From NCBI GenBank assembly GCA_963169355.1, contig CAUJCR010000015.1, positions 1-64,000 on the forward strand: a stretch of 64,000 bases of DNA. The letters run 5' to 3'. Shown one piece after another: positions 15,192-25,023 of the stretch. The position numbers and the translations under genes were made by a program. A model generated the notes under the pieces. That model was not told where the DNA came from. It saw only the letters and a list, made by a program, of their open reading frames with translations, and ran no database searches. Each line of letters begins with the position of its first letter. Position 1 is the first letter of the stretch. This DNA is from Bacteroidota bacterium. Lineage in GTDB: Bacteria; Bacteroidota; Bacteroidia; B-17B0; Aurantibacillaceae.

Positions 15192-16469
15192 ATGAATAGC
15201 CGAAATTTAATACTTAAATTTCTTTTATTTATTTGTATTCAAGGGCATTCGCAAGTATTAATTACAACAGGTAGTTATACTCAGGATTTTGGGAATACGG
15301 ATATTACAAGTTGGACAGATAACTCAACTTTTCTTGGTTGGTATCTCTCAAGCACATCCAATTTTTATCACCAAAATGTAACTACTTCTCCTGTACCTTC
15401 TAACAATGGTGGGATTTATTCATATGAATGTAACTCTGATAATAACCAAAAGTTAGGTACTCGGCCTTCTAATTCTAATCCTGGAGGGGTCGGCACTTAT
15501 TATCATTATGGTGTAAGACTAAAAAACAATTCAGGAAAAACAATATATAGTCTTAGAATTAGTTTTGATGCTTACCAACTTTCACTTGCTGGAAATGTAA
15601 ACACTCAAAACACATTAGACTTCAGTTATCAGGTTTCAGCTTCAGCAATTACAAATTTAACTACAGGAAGTTATATTAATGTTCCAGCACTACAATATAT
15701 AGCACCACGAGACACATCAAGCAATAACTCTTCAAATCAGTTATTAGGTTTCCCATGTACAATAAGTGAGAATAAAACCACATGTCTTTCTGTTTTAATT
15801 CCTAATAATTCCGAAATTATGCTTCGTTGGTCGGATGTAAATAATTCAAATAACGATCATCATTTAGCCATTGATAACTTAACTATCGACTTTGGAATTG
15901 ATTATAGTGACTGTTCATTATTACTTCCTATAAGCCTCATTGATTTTAAATGCATCTCCGAAGAAAAAGGATATAACCTTTACTGGGCAACGGCTAGCGA
16001 ACATAATAGTAAAGATTTTGAGATACAGTATTCAACAGATGGCATAATATTTCACACCATTCAAAAAGTTGCTGCCCGTGGCGAATCCAATTCATATACC
16101 AGCTATAGTCAATTTATTGATAATAAATTTTCATCTCCCTTAGTTTACTTCCGATTAAAAATCAACGATAATAATGGCAGTTATACATACTCGCCAATAG
16201 TTTATATTCAAAACGATATTTTTGCTAACATCAGTATTACACCCAATCCAGTATCAAGTGGCGAAAATGTAAGCATTTATATGGATGAAAAAACAGATTA
16301 TAACAATACAGAAATTACATTATACAATATTGCAGGAGAAAAAATACGACAAGATAAAATCGAGTCCATACATACAAGTATAAACACAAAAGAATTACCT
16401 GCAGGATTATATCAACTTAGAATAACAAACGCCTATCAAACTAAGAACTTTCGACTTATCATTCAATAA
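15192..16469 (+). CDS. Secreted protein with type A T9SS sorting domain
   Basis: About 425 residues from the ATG at 15192; another ATG at 15165 is less likely, as the signal peptide (LILKFLLFICIQGHSQ) follows the later one. The mature N-terminal region resembles surface domains that open with TGSYTQDFG. A central fibronectin-like segment carries the familiar LIDFKC...LYWATASEHNSKDFEIQ pattern, and a type A sorting domain closes the protein (ISITPNPV..., LYNIAGEKI, LPAGLYQLRI). It is probably exported or anchored by T9SS. No enzymatic motif is seen. Confidence 0.82.
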   Translation: MNSRNLILKFLLFICIQGHSQVLITTGSYTQDFGNTDITSWTDNSTFLGWYLSSTSNFYHQNVTTSPVPSNNGGIYSYECNSDNNQKLGTRPSNSNPGGVGTYYHYGVRLKNNSGKTIYSLRISFDAYQLSLAGNVNTQNTLDFSYQVSASAITNLTTGSYINVPALQYIAPRDTSSNNSSNQLLGFPCTISENKTTCLSVLIPNNSEIMLRWSDVNNSNNDHHLAIDNLTIDFGIDYSDCSLLLPISLIDFKCISEEKGYNLYWATASEHNSKDFEIQYSTDGIIFHTIQKVAARGESNSYTSYSQFIDNKFSSPLVYFRLKINDNNGSYTYSPIVYIQNDIFANISITPNPVSSGENVSIYMDEKTDYNNTEITLYNIAGEKIRQDKIESIHTSINTKELPAGLYQLRITNAYQTKNFRLIIQ

Positions 16470-16576
16470 GGTTATATTTTTAACCACATGTAATCCACTT
16501 TAAATTTAACTAGCTAAATAATTAGCAATGTCTTATTTTAATTCGTAACTTAGCGTATCTATTAATCCCATCTTAT

Positions 16577-17929
16577 ATGAAAATTTTTTATACTACTTTT
16601 ATTTTAAGTGCTTTTGTATTATTTAATATACATGCTCAAAACACCGAAACTCCAAAAAGAAAATGCTTATCGCCTACTTTCAATTCTAAATACGAAGAAG
16701 CATTTCAGCAAATGCTTGCCAAACATCAGCAGTTTGCTAACCAAAAAAGAACAAGTACTGTTTACACAATTCCTATTGTATTTCATGTGTTACATAGTGG
16801 TGTAGCTGTTAATTCTCCATCAGCAACTAGCGGACGAAACTTAAATGCGGCTCAAATAAACTCACAACTTACCATCTTAAATGAAGATTATCGTAAGTTA
16901 AACTCTAACTTTAATACTTATGTTACTCAATCTGGCTTTACATCCATTGCAGCCGACGTAGAGATTAATTTTTGTATGGCTCAAGTAGATCCATCAGGTA
17001 ATGCAATGGCAGAGCCTGGCATTGATCGTATCAATGTATCATCTAAAGGTTGGACATCATAACCCTATACCATGTCATATATAGAATCTACTGTTAAACC
17101 AAACTCTATTTGGGATCCTACCAAATATTTTAATGTGTGGATTTTGGAATTTGGTGGTATGGATTATGGAACATTAGGTTATGCCCAATTTCCAACTGTT
17201 GCGGCGAGTGTAACTCCTATATCTGATATGGCAGGTTATGGCGGTAGTGCTAATACAGACGGCGTTGTGATAGATTATCATTATATTGGAAATACAGGAA
17301 CAGCTACAAATTCTGCTCCTTATAACAAAGGTAGAACATTAGTTCACGAAGCTGGACACTGGCTTGGTTTATGGCATATTTGGGGAGATGATGGTTCCTC
17401 GTGCTCTGGAACAGATTATGTAACTGACACACCAAACCAAAGTGGTGAAAATTATACTTGCCCAAGTACTAATGGTGCAGTTGTTACCGATGCTTGTTCA
17501 TCATCGTCGCCTGGCGTTAATTACCAAAATTATATGGATTATAGCGATGATAGATGTATGGCTATGTTTACAGCAGGACAAAAAGCGCGTATGCAAGCAG
17601 TAATGGCAAATTGTATCCGTCGTAATTCATTAGCAAGTAGCAACGTGTGTAACGCCGTAGGCTTAAAGGAAAACACTATGGATATTCAAGCAGAAATTTA
17701 TCCAAATCCTGCAAAGGGCGAACTCCATATTGATTATTCATTAACCTCTTCACAAAACATTAACATTTCCATCATTAATACTCTAGGTCAAACACTAAAA
17801 GAACTCAATATTGAAAAATCAACCAATGGAAAATTAAAAATAGATGTTTCATCTATACAAGCTGGTGTATATTTTATTACTATAAAAACTAATACAAGTT
17901 CAAAAGTGAAACGAATTATTATTGAATAA
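16577..17929 (+). pseudogene. M43 (pappalysin-like) zinc metallopeptidase interrupted by one in-frame stop
   Basis: The reading frame runs unbroken for 450 codons except for a TAA at 17060-17062, after which the same frame continues. Before the stop are a signal peptide (MKIFYTTFILSAFVLFNIHAQ) and the M43 N-terminal part (IPIVFHVLH...LNEDYRKLN). After it come the PYT...IWDPTKYFNVW block, the zinc motif HEAGHWLGLWH, the Met-turn YMDYSDDRCMAMF and a type A sorting domain. Family members run straight through the break (GW-x-x-PYT). Because everything else is intact, the stop is either recent or a sequencing error. As read, no active enzyme can be made without readthrough or an internal start at 17072. 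Confidence 0.85.
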
Positions 17930-17954
17930 AATAAACCATAAAAAAACAACCATT

Positions 17955-18962
17955 ATGAAACTTCAAAACTTTCTTATTGCAATATGTTTAACAGGTGGCA
18001 TTTATGCTCAAAAAAAAGTAGATATTAAACTTGAATTAAGAGATGGTAATTCTATCATAGGCACCACCACTTTAAATGATGTGGTGCTTAAAACAAATTA
18101 TGGGCAATTAAATATCCCTATTCAAAACATTAATTCAGTACAAACTGGTATTGGAAGTAATAAAACCGTTAGTGACAAAGCTAATGGATATATGAAAATT
18201 TTAAATAACAACAACTCCGAAGATTTTAAAAAAGAGGCGTTTGAAAATTTACTAAAGCTCGACATTAGCGCTATTTCTGCTCTAACCGATTACCTTTCTA
18301 ATCCCAAAAACATAACTTCAGAAGCCGAAATAGCCAGTGAATATACTATTGAAAATGCTTTAAGTGAATTAAAAAGTAAATACTTAGTTAGTGATGAAAC
18401 TAAAACAGAAGATGTTGTTCTCATAGATGGAGAATATAGCATGGGCGGAACTTGGACATTTGAAAAACTAGATGTTAAAACTGAATATGGAGTTTTATCT
18501 ATCCCTAAAGAAAAAATAAAAACAATGGATATCTCGTATAGCGAGATGAGTAGCACTGGAGAAATTGTATTAAAACTTAATGCCAATAAACACATTAGCG
18601 GTAATAAATCTGGTGGTTGGTTAAAAACAAACATTAATTTAAAATCAGGTGCTAAATTTACCATCACTGCAAATGGCGAAATTACATTAGCTAGTTTAAG
18701 CAATCAGAAATACAAACCTGATGGCACCTATACAACTGTTGAAGGGACTACCTATCCAGGTTATAGTAGTGCAGAAAACAATACCTATCCTATTTACGGG
18801 AACTTAGTTTTCAAAATTGGTGAAAATGGAGAAATGATAAAGGCTGGAGCCAAATACAATGGCACTGCCAAAAGCAATGGAGCTTTATACATTTCTATAT
18901 ACGAAACTGTATATAATCAAGCCAATACAGGTTCTTATACTGTAAAGATTAGTTTGAAATAA
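17955..18962 (+). CDS. Exported protein with duplicated beta domain and a LecA (PA-IL)-like C-terminus
   Basis: 335 residues from the ATG at 17955, starting with a signal peptide (LQNFLIAICLTGGIYAQ). Two similar segments follow: ...LKTNYGQLNIPIQNINSVQTG in the first and ...VKTEYGVLSIPKEKIKTMDI in the second, each preceded by a DG...GTT/GGT strand. The C-terminal 120 residues (GGWLKTNINLKSGAKFTITA, then a glycine/tyrosine loop, YPIYGNLVFKIG, GALYISIYE) resemble the galactose-binding PA-IL lectin fold. The lectin match is by pattern only. It is 25 bases after the metallopeptidase stop and may be co-expressed with it. Confidence 0.7.
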   Translation: MKLQNFLIAICLTGGIYAQKKVDIKLELRDGNSIIGTTTLNDVVLKTNYGQLNIPIQNINSVQTGIGSNKTVSDKANGYMKILNNNNSEDFKKEAFENLLKLDISAISALTDYLSNPKNITSEAEIASEYTIENALSELKSKYLVSDETKTEDVVLIDGEYSMGGTWTFEKLDVKTEYGVLSIPKEKIKTMDISYSEMSSTGEIVLKLNANKHISGNKSGGWLKTNINLKSGAKFTITANGEITLASLSNQKYKPDGTYTTVEGTTYPGYSSAENNTYPIYGNLVFKIGENGEMIKAGAKYNGTAKSNGALYISIYETVYNQANTGSYTVKISLK

Positions 18963-18964
18963 CC

Positions 18965-19681
18965 TTACTTTAATTGTCTTAGGTACAATTGAATTGTATT
19001 TTCTAATCCAAAATAAAGGGCATCACTTATTAGTGCATGCCCTATTGAAACTTCATCAAGATACGGAACTTGATTTTTGAAATAAGCTAAGTTTTCGAGA
19101 CTTAAATCGTGCCCTGCATTTACACCCAATCCTAAGGTATGTGCCAATGCAGCCGCTTTAATAAATGGTTGTATAATTTCTTCTTTACTTGTTGTATAAA
19201 GCCGAGCATACTCCTCGGTATAAAGTTCAATTCTATCGGTTCCAGTTTCTTTAGCGCCCTCTACCATTTTTTCGTTGGCATCTACAAATATAGAAGTTCT
19301 AATTCCAGCCTTCTTAAAAGTAGAAACAATGTCTTTTAAATAAGTTTTATGGGCTATTGTATCCCAACCATGATCGGAAGTAAGTTGCCCTTTTGAATCA
19401 GGTACTAATGTAACTTGATGTGGCTTCACCTCTAATACCAAATCCACAAACTTTTGTTCCTTTGGATTCCCTTCGATATTAAACTCCGTTGTAAGTATTG
19501 GTTTCAAATCATAAACATCTTGATAACGAATATGTCTTTCGTCGGGGCGTGGATGCACTGTAATACCTTGTGCGCCAAAACGCTCGGCATCTTTTGCAAC
19601 TTGTAATAAATGAGGGGTGTTACCACCTCTTGAATTACGAAGTGTGGCAATCTTATTAATATTAACAGATAATTTTGTCAT
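18965..19681 (-). CDS. pdxJ: Pyridoxine 5'-phosphate synthase
   Basis: 238 residues, the usual PdxJ length. Recognisable segments are [16 protein letters not shown] at the N-terminus, [57 protein letters not shown] and [13 protein letters not shown]. The enzyme joins 1-deoxy-xylulose 5-phosphate with 3-amino-1-hydroxyacetone phosphate in the DXP-dependent vitamin B6 route. It converges on the lectin-like gene with only 2 bases between the stops. The gene upstream is 9 bases away, a likely operon. Confidence 0.96.
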   Translation of the reverse strand: MTKLSVNINKIATLRNSRGGNTPHLLQVAKDAERFGAQGITVHPRPDERHIRYQDVYDLKPILTTEFNIEGNPKEQKFVDLVLEVKPHQVTLVPDSKGQLTSDHGWDTIAHKTYLKDIVSTFKKAGIRTSIFVDANEKMVEGAKETGTDRIELYTEEYARLYTTSKEEIIQPFIKAAALAHTLGLGVNAGHDLSLENLAYFKNQVPYLDEVSIGHALISDALYFGLENTIQLYLRQLK

Positions 19682-19690
19682 AATTAAAAA

Positions 19691-20101
19691 TTATAAAAAT
19701 CGAGTGGCTAATTGGGGCGTGGGAACTATACATTGTGTTTGTTTCCCAAACCATTTATAACGTCGTTTAGCAACACCATCATAAAACCAATCGCGTATAA
19801 ATTTAGGAATTATTATAAAGGCATATAATAGTCTATAAAAACCTTTTAAATTTTTACAAACTCTTAAAATTGCCGTTGATTTCACATAAGCCTTATTAGC
19901 CTCAATCAACACAACACTCTCTATTATATTGGCATCTATTTTATAAAACGCTAACAAGTCTTTACCTATAGGCGACTGAAGCGCGGCAAAGTACATTTCT
20001 TTATGGCGCTCATGTCGTAAAATAAATTGAACCGATGAATTGCATAAATTACAATAACCATCAATCAATAAAATGGTTTTGTTTCTTAATATATCATTCA
20101 T
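19691..20101 (-). CDS. DCC-family thiol-disulfide oxidoreductase-like protein (DUF393)
   Basis: 136 residues. It opens with LLIDGYCNLCNSSVQFILRHE, the DGxCxxC signature that gives the DCC family its name. A RYKWFG motif lies near the end. The family is predicted to be thiol-disulfide active, but its substrates are not known. It is cytoplasmic and precedes pdxJ by 9 bases. Confidence 0.9.
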   Translation of the reverse strand: MNDILRNKTILLIDGYCNLCNSSVQFILRHERHKEMYFAALQSPIGKDLLAFYKIDANIIESVVLIEANKAYVKSTAILRVCKNLKGFYRLLYAFIIIPKFIRDWFYDGVAKRRYKWFGKQTQCIVPTPQLATRFL

Positions 20102-20183
20102 GTGTCCTTAGGGGTAGTTTTATCATTAGCCTAATACCCAAAGGTAAATAAAAAGATACAGAATATAATAGAATGTAAATTAA

Positions 20184-21146
20184 TTATAGTTTTTGATATT
20201 CCCACTTAGGACTACCAGTTAATCCGCCTGGGCTATAATAATCAATAAAATGCAACTTGTAATAAATATCATCTCTGTCTCTAATTAAATAATTTACATG
20301 ATATTTTATTGAATAGCTTGAACCTGAATACGATTTCCAATTATAACCAATAGCATCTACGTCTGTTTTTAAAGTATAATTAGGAATTTTATCATAGGTT
20401 ATTTGTGTGAAGGCTGTTGAAGAATCTACAACTGCCGAAGTATTTGAACGATTGATTAGACAACCAGTTACTAAATACGGTTCTGTTGGATTATGAAAGA
20501 TATGAGTGTATTGTGTAAATACTAAATCCCAAGTTTCTTTAGGTGGCTCTACTGTTATGGTGTTAGAAGTGCTAAATGACAAAAAGGTAAAATTAAAATT
20601 ATCATCTTTATTAATTTGAAGTGTAACATCTCCATTACCATTTAATTCTGAAAAACGCACGGTATAAGAAGTAGCATCTACACTCTGAAATTGAATTTTT
20701 CGAAATCCTTGATGTGTACCAACTTCATTAAAACCTCTGTCAATAATGTACACTTCATTATTTCCTTGCCAATTTCCAATAGCGGTCGAATCAAAATCGC
20801 CATTTGGCAAATCCCATGTTTTATTAATAGCAAATCCAATTGTATCCGTTACTGCACTAAAATTTGTTTGATGTGTATTGTAAACAAACATAAATTTTGA
20901 AGTGTTTAAAACAATATGTGAACCATTTGTTCCACACTCAAAGCCCAAATCCCAAATTGATTTTAAATTTTGACCAACCACAGTATTTGTTTTTAAGTCG
21001 AAATAAATTTGCCATTTATAATTAGACTCTAAATTCACCGATGATGTAATTACATCGCCTGGGTCATGTTTTTCAATAGGCAATTCTTTTTTCTTGCATG
21101 AAAAAATAAAAACAAGTGCTGGTATTAGAATTAATATTTTTTTCAT
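20184..21146 (-). CDS. HmuY-like lipoprotein
   Basis: 320 residues. The signal peptide ends with a lipobox (LVFIFSC, Cys17). The mature protein matches HmuY-type domains: W-x-x-YFDLKTN, SIWDLGFECGTNG near the start, TWDLVFTQYT in the centre, and IGYNWKSY...IKYHVNYLIRDRDDIYYKLHF. HmuY proteins bind haem and hand it to a TonB receptor. Its ATG overlaps the TonB receptor stop (ATGA), so the two are translationally coupled. It shares domain blocks with the T9SS-tagged protein at the other end of the operon. Haem binding itself is inferred. Confidence 0.82.
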   Translation of the reverse strand: MKKILILIPALVFIFSCKKKELPIEKHDPGDVITSSVNLESNYKWQIYFDLKTNTVVGQNLKSIWDLGFECGTNGSHIVLNTSKFMFVYNTHQTNFSAVTDTIGFAINKTWDLPNGDFDSTAIGNWQGNNEVYIIDRGFNEVGTHQGFRKIQFQSVDATSYTVRFSELNGNGDVTLQINKDDNFNFTFLSFSTSNTITVEPPKETWDLVFTQYTHIFHNPTEPYLVTGCLINRSNTSAVVDSSTAFTQITYDKIPNYTLKTDVDAIGYNWKSYSGSSYSIKYHVNYLIRDRDDIYYKLHFIDYYSPGGLTGSPKWEYQKL

Positions 21147-23443
21147 TTAGAATTCAAATTTATATCTAATTTCATAAAGTAGGTTCTTCCCATGCCAACT
21201 GCAATTGAATTTCCGGCAGAGGAATGTGCTGAGCCTGTACTAACACCACTAATGTTAGTTACATTAAACAAATTTTTAGCACCCAAACTAACTACTAATT
21301 TTCTACTCCAAAATGCTCTAGAGATAGAGCAATCTGCTGTGTGATAATCTTGCATAATAGTTTTTGTTAGCTCGTTTTGAGCATTTATTAAATAAGACGG
21401 TAATTTGCCAGTGTATTTATAAAAGATTGAAAAGGTCATATTTTGTTTTTTCCAATCATATAAAACATTACATCTACCTTCGGGAGAATAAGAAAATTCG
21501 TCGGCGCTATATTGCTGAGAAAGCTGATTATATCTACCAATATAAGCTCCTCCTACTGATACCTTTAGGTGCTTAATAGCATACTCGGTTAATAATTGCA
21601 CGCCCATCGTTTGAAAATTATCAATATTAAAATAGCTGTATTGTGTTCCAGAAGACTGGGCTAACGAAATCATATTCTCAATATAATTGTAAAAACAACT
21701 CATCTCCACTTTTGAAGCTCTGTCGTTGTATGAGGCATTATAACTCATACTCAAATTAAAGTTATGAGACTGCTCAGCTTTTAGCTTATCATTTCCTCGA
21801 ATGTTATGATTAATATCCACAAAATAAAAATACAATTCCTTTAAGGTTGGTGCCCTAAAACCTCTTGCATAAGAGAAACGTAAAGCGGCTGTTTTATTCT
21901 TTATTTCAGGAATATTGAATGAATATTTAATATTAAGCGAAGGAACTAAAGGTGCTTTATAAGCTGTATTATATATGGCTCTTAAGCCAGGGCGTATCAC
22001 TAAAGAAGAAATTGGCTTATACTCAGCACTCGAAAAAATAGCATAATCACCTATCTCTTTTTGTTTATTTAAAATCTGATGTCCGATTGTGGTTTCATGG
22101 TTCACATCATAACCAATTTCAAAATTAATTTTCGCACTATCTTTTGTTCTACTAATACTTCCCCGCGTCATTATATTTTTAAAAATGCTTGTATCTTGAT
22201 CGCTAGCACTTTCGGTTAAAATTTGATCGAGGGTAGTTAAATCTTTAAAATAGGTATTTTTAGTACGTTTAAAATAATTGTAGGCAGCCAATACATTAAG
22301 GTAATATTTTTTATTTAGGGCGCCATTTAAGTTAATAGAATTTGTAATTCTATTGGTTGTATAATAATCATCAAATGCCGTTTCATTATAAGGTAATCTT
22401 GGTTTTCCTCTATTTGTAACTTGCTCATAAAAATAATCGCCAGAGTAACTAAGTTTTAATTTTTTAAAATAATGGCCATAAAATAAGTTACCAAAATATT
22501 GTTCTTTAGGTTTCCAGTTCATATAGCGCATGCTGTCGGCTGGCCTCACTTGTTCTACATGAAATGGTTTGTCAATTTTTCTCCATCCGTCAAAATAATT
22601 TCGCCCTCCAGATAAGGTAATGATATCTTTGTTTTTCTTGTATCCAATCTTTCCATTAAAATTATACTGACCTATACTTTCGTAATAATTATTAGATGAA
22701 AACGAGAAGGTTTCTTTTTGAGTTTTTTTGGTAATGATATTAATTGTACCACCTAAGGCATCTGTACCATAATTAACCGACAAAGGACCTTCGATTACTT
22801 CAATACGCTCAACATTATTCATATTAATTTGAGACAAATCAATATTACCATTTAATCGCCCTGTAACTGGCACACCATCAATCAATATTTTTACATTTTG
22901 TCCGCTTACACCTTGCAAACTCATACTACTTCCCAAAATATTATCTTGTGATAATCTAATATTTAATTCGTTAGTTAATACATCTCTTAAATTAACAGCA
23001 CCCATGGCCTCAATTTTTTTACTATCAATAATCTTTATTTTATGTACTGCTTTTTCAGGGCTATTGGGTGCGTATTGTGCAGTAACAACTACTTCATTTA
23101 GTATGGTTTTTTCTGGTATTAAATAAATTGTACGATCGCTTAATTTATCTAACGAAAACAACATTTTTTGGTATCCAATGTATGATATTTTTACCTCGAA
23201 AGTAGAATTAGGATTTGTGAAAGATGAGATAAGTACTTTTCCAGCCGTATCAGTTAAAAATAATTTTTCTGTATTTGATTTCACATCCCTTACAAATACA
23301 TGAGCCGCTGGGATAGGTTGATTATCTTCTTTTGAAAAAACACTGATAGTTTGTGCATTAACCCATAAAGAACTTATAAAAAATAACAGCGAAAAAATGT
23401 GTTGTTTCTTTATGGAAAAAAAATATGTGCGATGTGTTTCCAA
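21143..23443 (-). CDS. TonB-dependent outer-membrane receptor, haem-uptake type
   Basis: About 767 residues. A signal peptide (HIFSLLFFISSLWVNAQ) is followed by a carboxypeptidase-regulatory-like domain, a plug domain (VNLRDVLTNELNIRLSQ..., VKILIDGVPVTG, IERIEVIEGPLSVNYGTDA) and a beta-barrel ending in LDINLNSK. There is no ATG in front of the signal peptide. The best start is TTG at 23443, 4 bases after the upstream stop; another TTG at 23476 would overlap that gene. The neighbours (two HmuY-like proteins, a PepSY protein, a CbiX-like chelatase) point to haem or another metal tetrapyrrole as ligand. Confidence 0.88.
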   Translation of the reverse strand: METHRTYFFSIKKQHIFSLLFFISSLWVNAQTISVFSKEDNQPIPAAHVFVRDVKSNTEKLFLTDTAGKVLISSFTNPNSTFEVKISYIGYQKMLFSLDKLSDRTIYLIPEKTILNEVVVTAQYAPNSPEKAVHKIKIIDSKKIEAMGAVNLRDVLTNELNIRLSQDNILGSSMSLQGVSGQNVKILIDGVPVTGRLNGNIDLSQINMNNVERIEVIEGPLSVNYGTDALGGTINIITKKTQKETFSFSSNNYYESIGQYNFNGKIGYKKNKDIITLSGGRNYFDGWRKIDKPFHVEQVRPADSMRYMNWKPKEQYFGNLFYGHYFKKLKLSYSGDYFYEQVTNRGKPRLPYNETAFDDYYTTNRITNSINLNGALNKKYYLNVLAAYNYFKRTKNTYFKDLTTLDQILTESASDQDTSIFKNIMTRGSISRTKDSAKINFEIGYDVNHETTIGHQILNKQKEIGDYAIFSSAEYKPISSLVIRPGLRAIYNTAYKAPLVPSLNIKYSFNIPEIKNKTAALRFSYARGFRAPTLKELYFYFVDINHNIRGNDKLKAEQSHNFNLSMSYNASYNDRASKVEMSCFYNYIENMISLAQSSGTQYSYFNIDNFQTMGVQLLTEYAIKHLKVSVGGAYIGRYNQLSQQYSADEFSYSPEGRCNVLYDWKKQNMTFSIFYKYTGKLPSYLINAQNELTKTIMQDYHTADCSISRAFWSRKLVVSLGAKNLFNVTNISGVSTGSAHSSAGNSIAVGMGRTYFMKLDINLNSK

Positions 23444-23447
23444 AATT

Positions 23448-24020
23448 TTATAATAATGCTTGAATGATAATGGCAACTACGGGTGGTAAAAAACCTGCTG
23501 CAATTAGCCATTTTCCTCTACCTGTAATACCATGTTTTCCTTTTAAAATAAATAGTCCTGTAATATTAATAACAATTAATAACACGGCAAAAATATCTGA
23601 TGCCCACTTCCACCCTTTTAAACTATTACGGTGCAACACGTTAGATTGATAGAAAACAGGACGCTTTGATACTTGCTCGTAGATTGCTTCTTTTTTATCT
23701 AAATATACATGTAATGAAGCATCTTTGTAATAAATTTTTACTTGATTACTTGTAGGAAAGTCAAAAACTTTATAGTCCGACTCTCCTACAAGTTTACCAA
23801 ATTCTTTAATTTGCTCGGCATTAATATCTTCTTTTGTAAATGTTTTTGGAAGTGTCACCGTTTTTTTATGTAAAATAAAATCCGGATTCCAATCATCTAC
23901 ATGGTTTAATGCAATACCTGAAATACAATAAATCAGAATTAAGGTTGAAAAAAAATAACCTAAATCGCGATGAGTAGCAACATTTAGCCTTCTGATTTTT
24001 TTAATATCCCACTTGGCCAT
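23448..24020 (-). CDS. PepSY-associated inner-membrane protein
   Basis: 190 residues with three or four membrane helices (YFFSTLILIYCISGIALN; IFAVLLIVINITGLFIL; WLIAAGFLPPVVAIIIQALL) and a periplasmic PepSY-like loop. The motif NVATHRDLGYF near the start and NVLHRNSLKGWKW before the third helix carry histidines typical of PepSY_TM proteins. Some of these take part in iron-siderophore or haem reduction. It lies between the chelatase-like gene and the TonB receptor gene with 4-base gaps on both sides. Confidence 0.85.
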   Translation of the reverse strand: MAKWDIKKIRRLNVATHRDLGYFFSTLILIYCISGIALNHVDDWNPDFILHKKTVTLPKTFTKEDINAEQIKEFGKLVGESDYKVFDFPTSNQVKIYYKDASLHVYLDKKEAIYEQVSKRPVFYQSNVLHRNSLKGWKWASDIFAVLLIVINITGLFILKGKHGITGRGKWLIAAGFLPPVVAIIIQALL

Positions 24021-24024
24021 TTTT

Positions 24025-24984
24025 TTACTTAATAGCTACAGTAGAATTAATTTTATTAACGTATTCAGCTGTAATGTCTATTACCCATTGGTCAATATTT
24101 TTATCAGGTAATATAGCATCTGGTCGATAAGCAACTCTCTCTTTACTATTTTTTACTTTATTTACACCACCACCAATTATATTTATTTGAAATTCCTCAT
24201 CATGAGCAACTAATACTGGAATAACAATTGCTTTAGATTTCTTTTCTAATACCTTATTCACAGCCTCGGTTGTTTTATCTGGATTATAATGTGCAATATG
24301 TCCACACCATCCATAAGAATGTTCGCCAATACCAGCTTCACTCTTTACATATTCACCTACATTATTAAATAATTCAATCCATTCCTTTTCATAGGTTTCA
24401 TCACCATATCCAATTAACACAATTCCTTCATTAGCTGGATCTTTTGATAAATCTTTCACACGACGTAATACGTTTTTCTTTAAAATATCTGTAAAATCCA
24501 AATTAGGCGTAATGTAAGTCTTTGCCTTAGGTGTATAACACTCTATCTTTTCAATTTTAAGCATTTCTTTAGATTGAGGATCTTCTTTTTGACCAATAAT
24601 TGTTGGAATATCATCAAAGGTATGAGGACTAACCGTTAAAAACATTGGAACTATAATAATATCAGTATAACCTTCTGCATCAAACTCTTTTAGTCTTGTA
24701 GCAATAGATGGCTCTGTATATTCCATGTGCGCTGTTTTAGTACCTTTTATTTTTCCGTCTGCTAATATGCGCTCTTTTACACCATCTTCCATGCTCATTA
24801 AAGCTTTTCGCCATGTTTCTGAACGTGATCCATGATTTACAAAAAGCACACCAACTTTTTTCTCAACGGCTGCTGTTTCTTCTGTTGTACTTGCTTCTTC
24901 TTTTGAACCACAGGCACTAAATATTACAGCACTAAAACTTAATGCTACTAAAACTACTAATGATTTTAACGAATTGATTGTCAT
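24025..24984 (-). CDS. CbiX/SirB-type chelatase domain lipoprotein
   Basis: 319 residues. The N-terminus is a lipoprotein signal (ALSFSAVIFSACGS, Cys25) followed by a low-complexity Glu/Thr linker. The first chelatase half has the key sites of class II chelatases: FVNHGSRSE (His51), MEYTEPSIA (Glu91) and VPMFLTVSPHTFDDIPT (His121). The second half keeps the fold (IVLIGYGDET, VIPVLVAHDEEFQ) but its HG is changed to YG. Family members insert metal into sirohydrochlorin in the cytoplasm. A membrane-anchored, exported copy in a HmuY/TonB operon suggests metal removal from, or scaffolding of, an imported tetrapyrrole. Confidence 0.85.
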   Translation of the reverse strand: MTINSLKSLVVLVALSFSAVIFSACGSKEEASTTEETAAVEKKVGVLFVNHGSRSETWRKALMSMEDGVKERILADGKIKGTKTAHMEYTEPSIATRLKEFDAEGYTDIIIVPMFLTVSPHTFDDIPTIIGQKEDPQSKEMLKIEKIECYTPKAKTYITPNLDFTDILKKNVLRRVKDLSKDPANEGIVLIGYGDETYEKEWIELFNNVGEYVKSEAGIGEHSYGWCGHIAHYNPDKTTEAVNKVLEKKSKAIVIPVLVAHDEEFQINIIGGGVNKVKNSKERVAYRPDAILPDKNIDQWVIDITAEYVNKINSTVAIK

Positions 24985-25023
24985 AATTAATTGATAGGTT
25001 GATGATTTTAATAAAATTTAAAA

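Noticed and set aside
17060-17062. Programmed readthrough of TAA in the M43 gene
   Set aside because: No SECIS-like or other stimulatory element is seen and TAA is a normal stop elsewhere; mutation or error is simpler.
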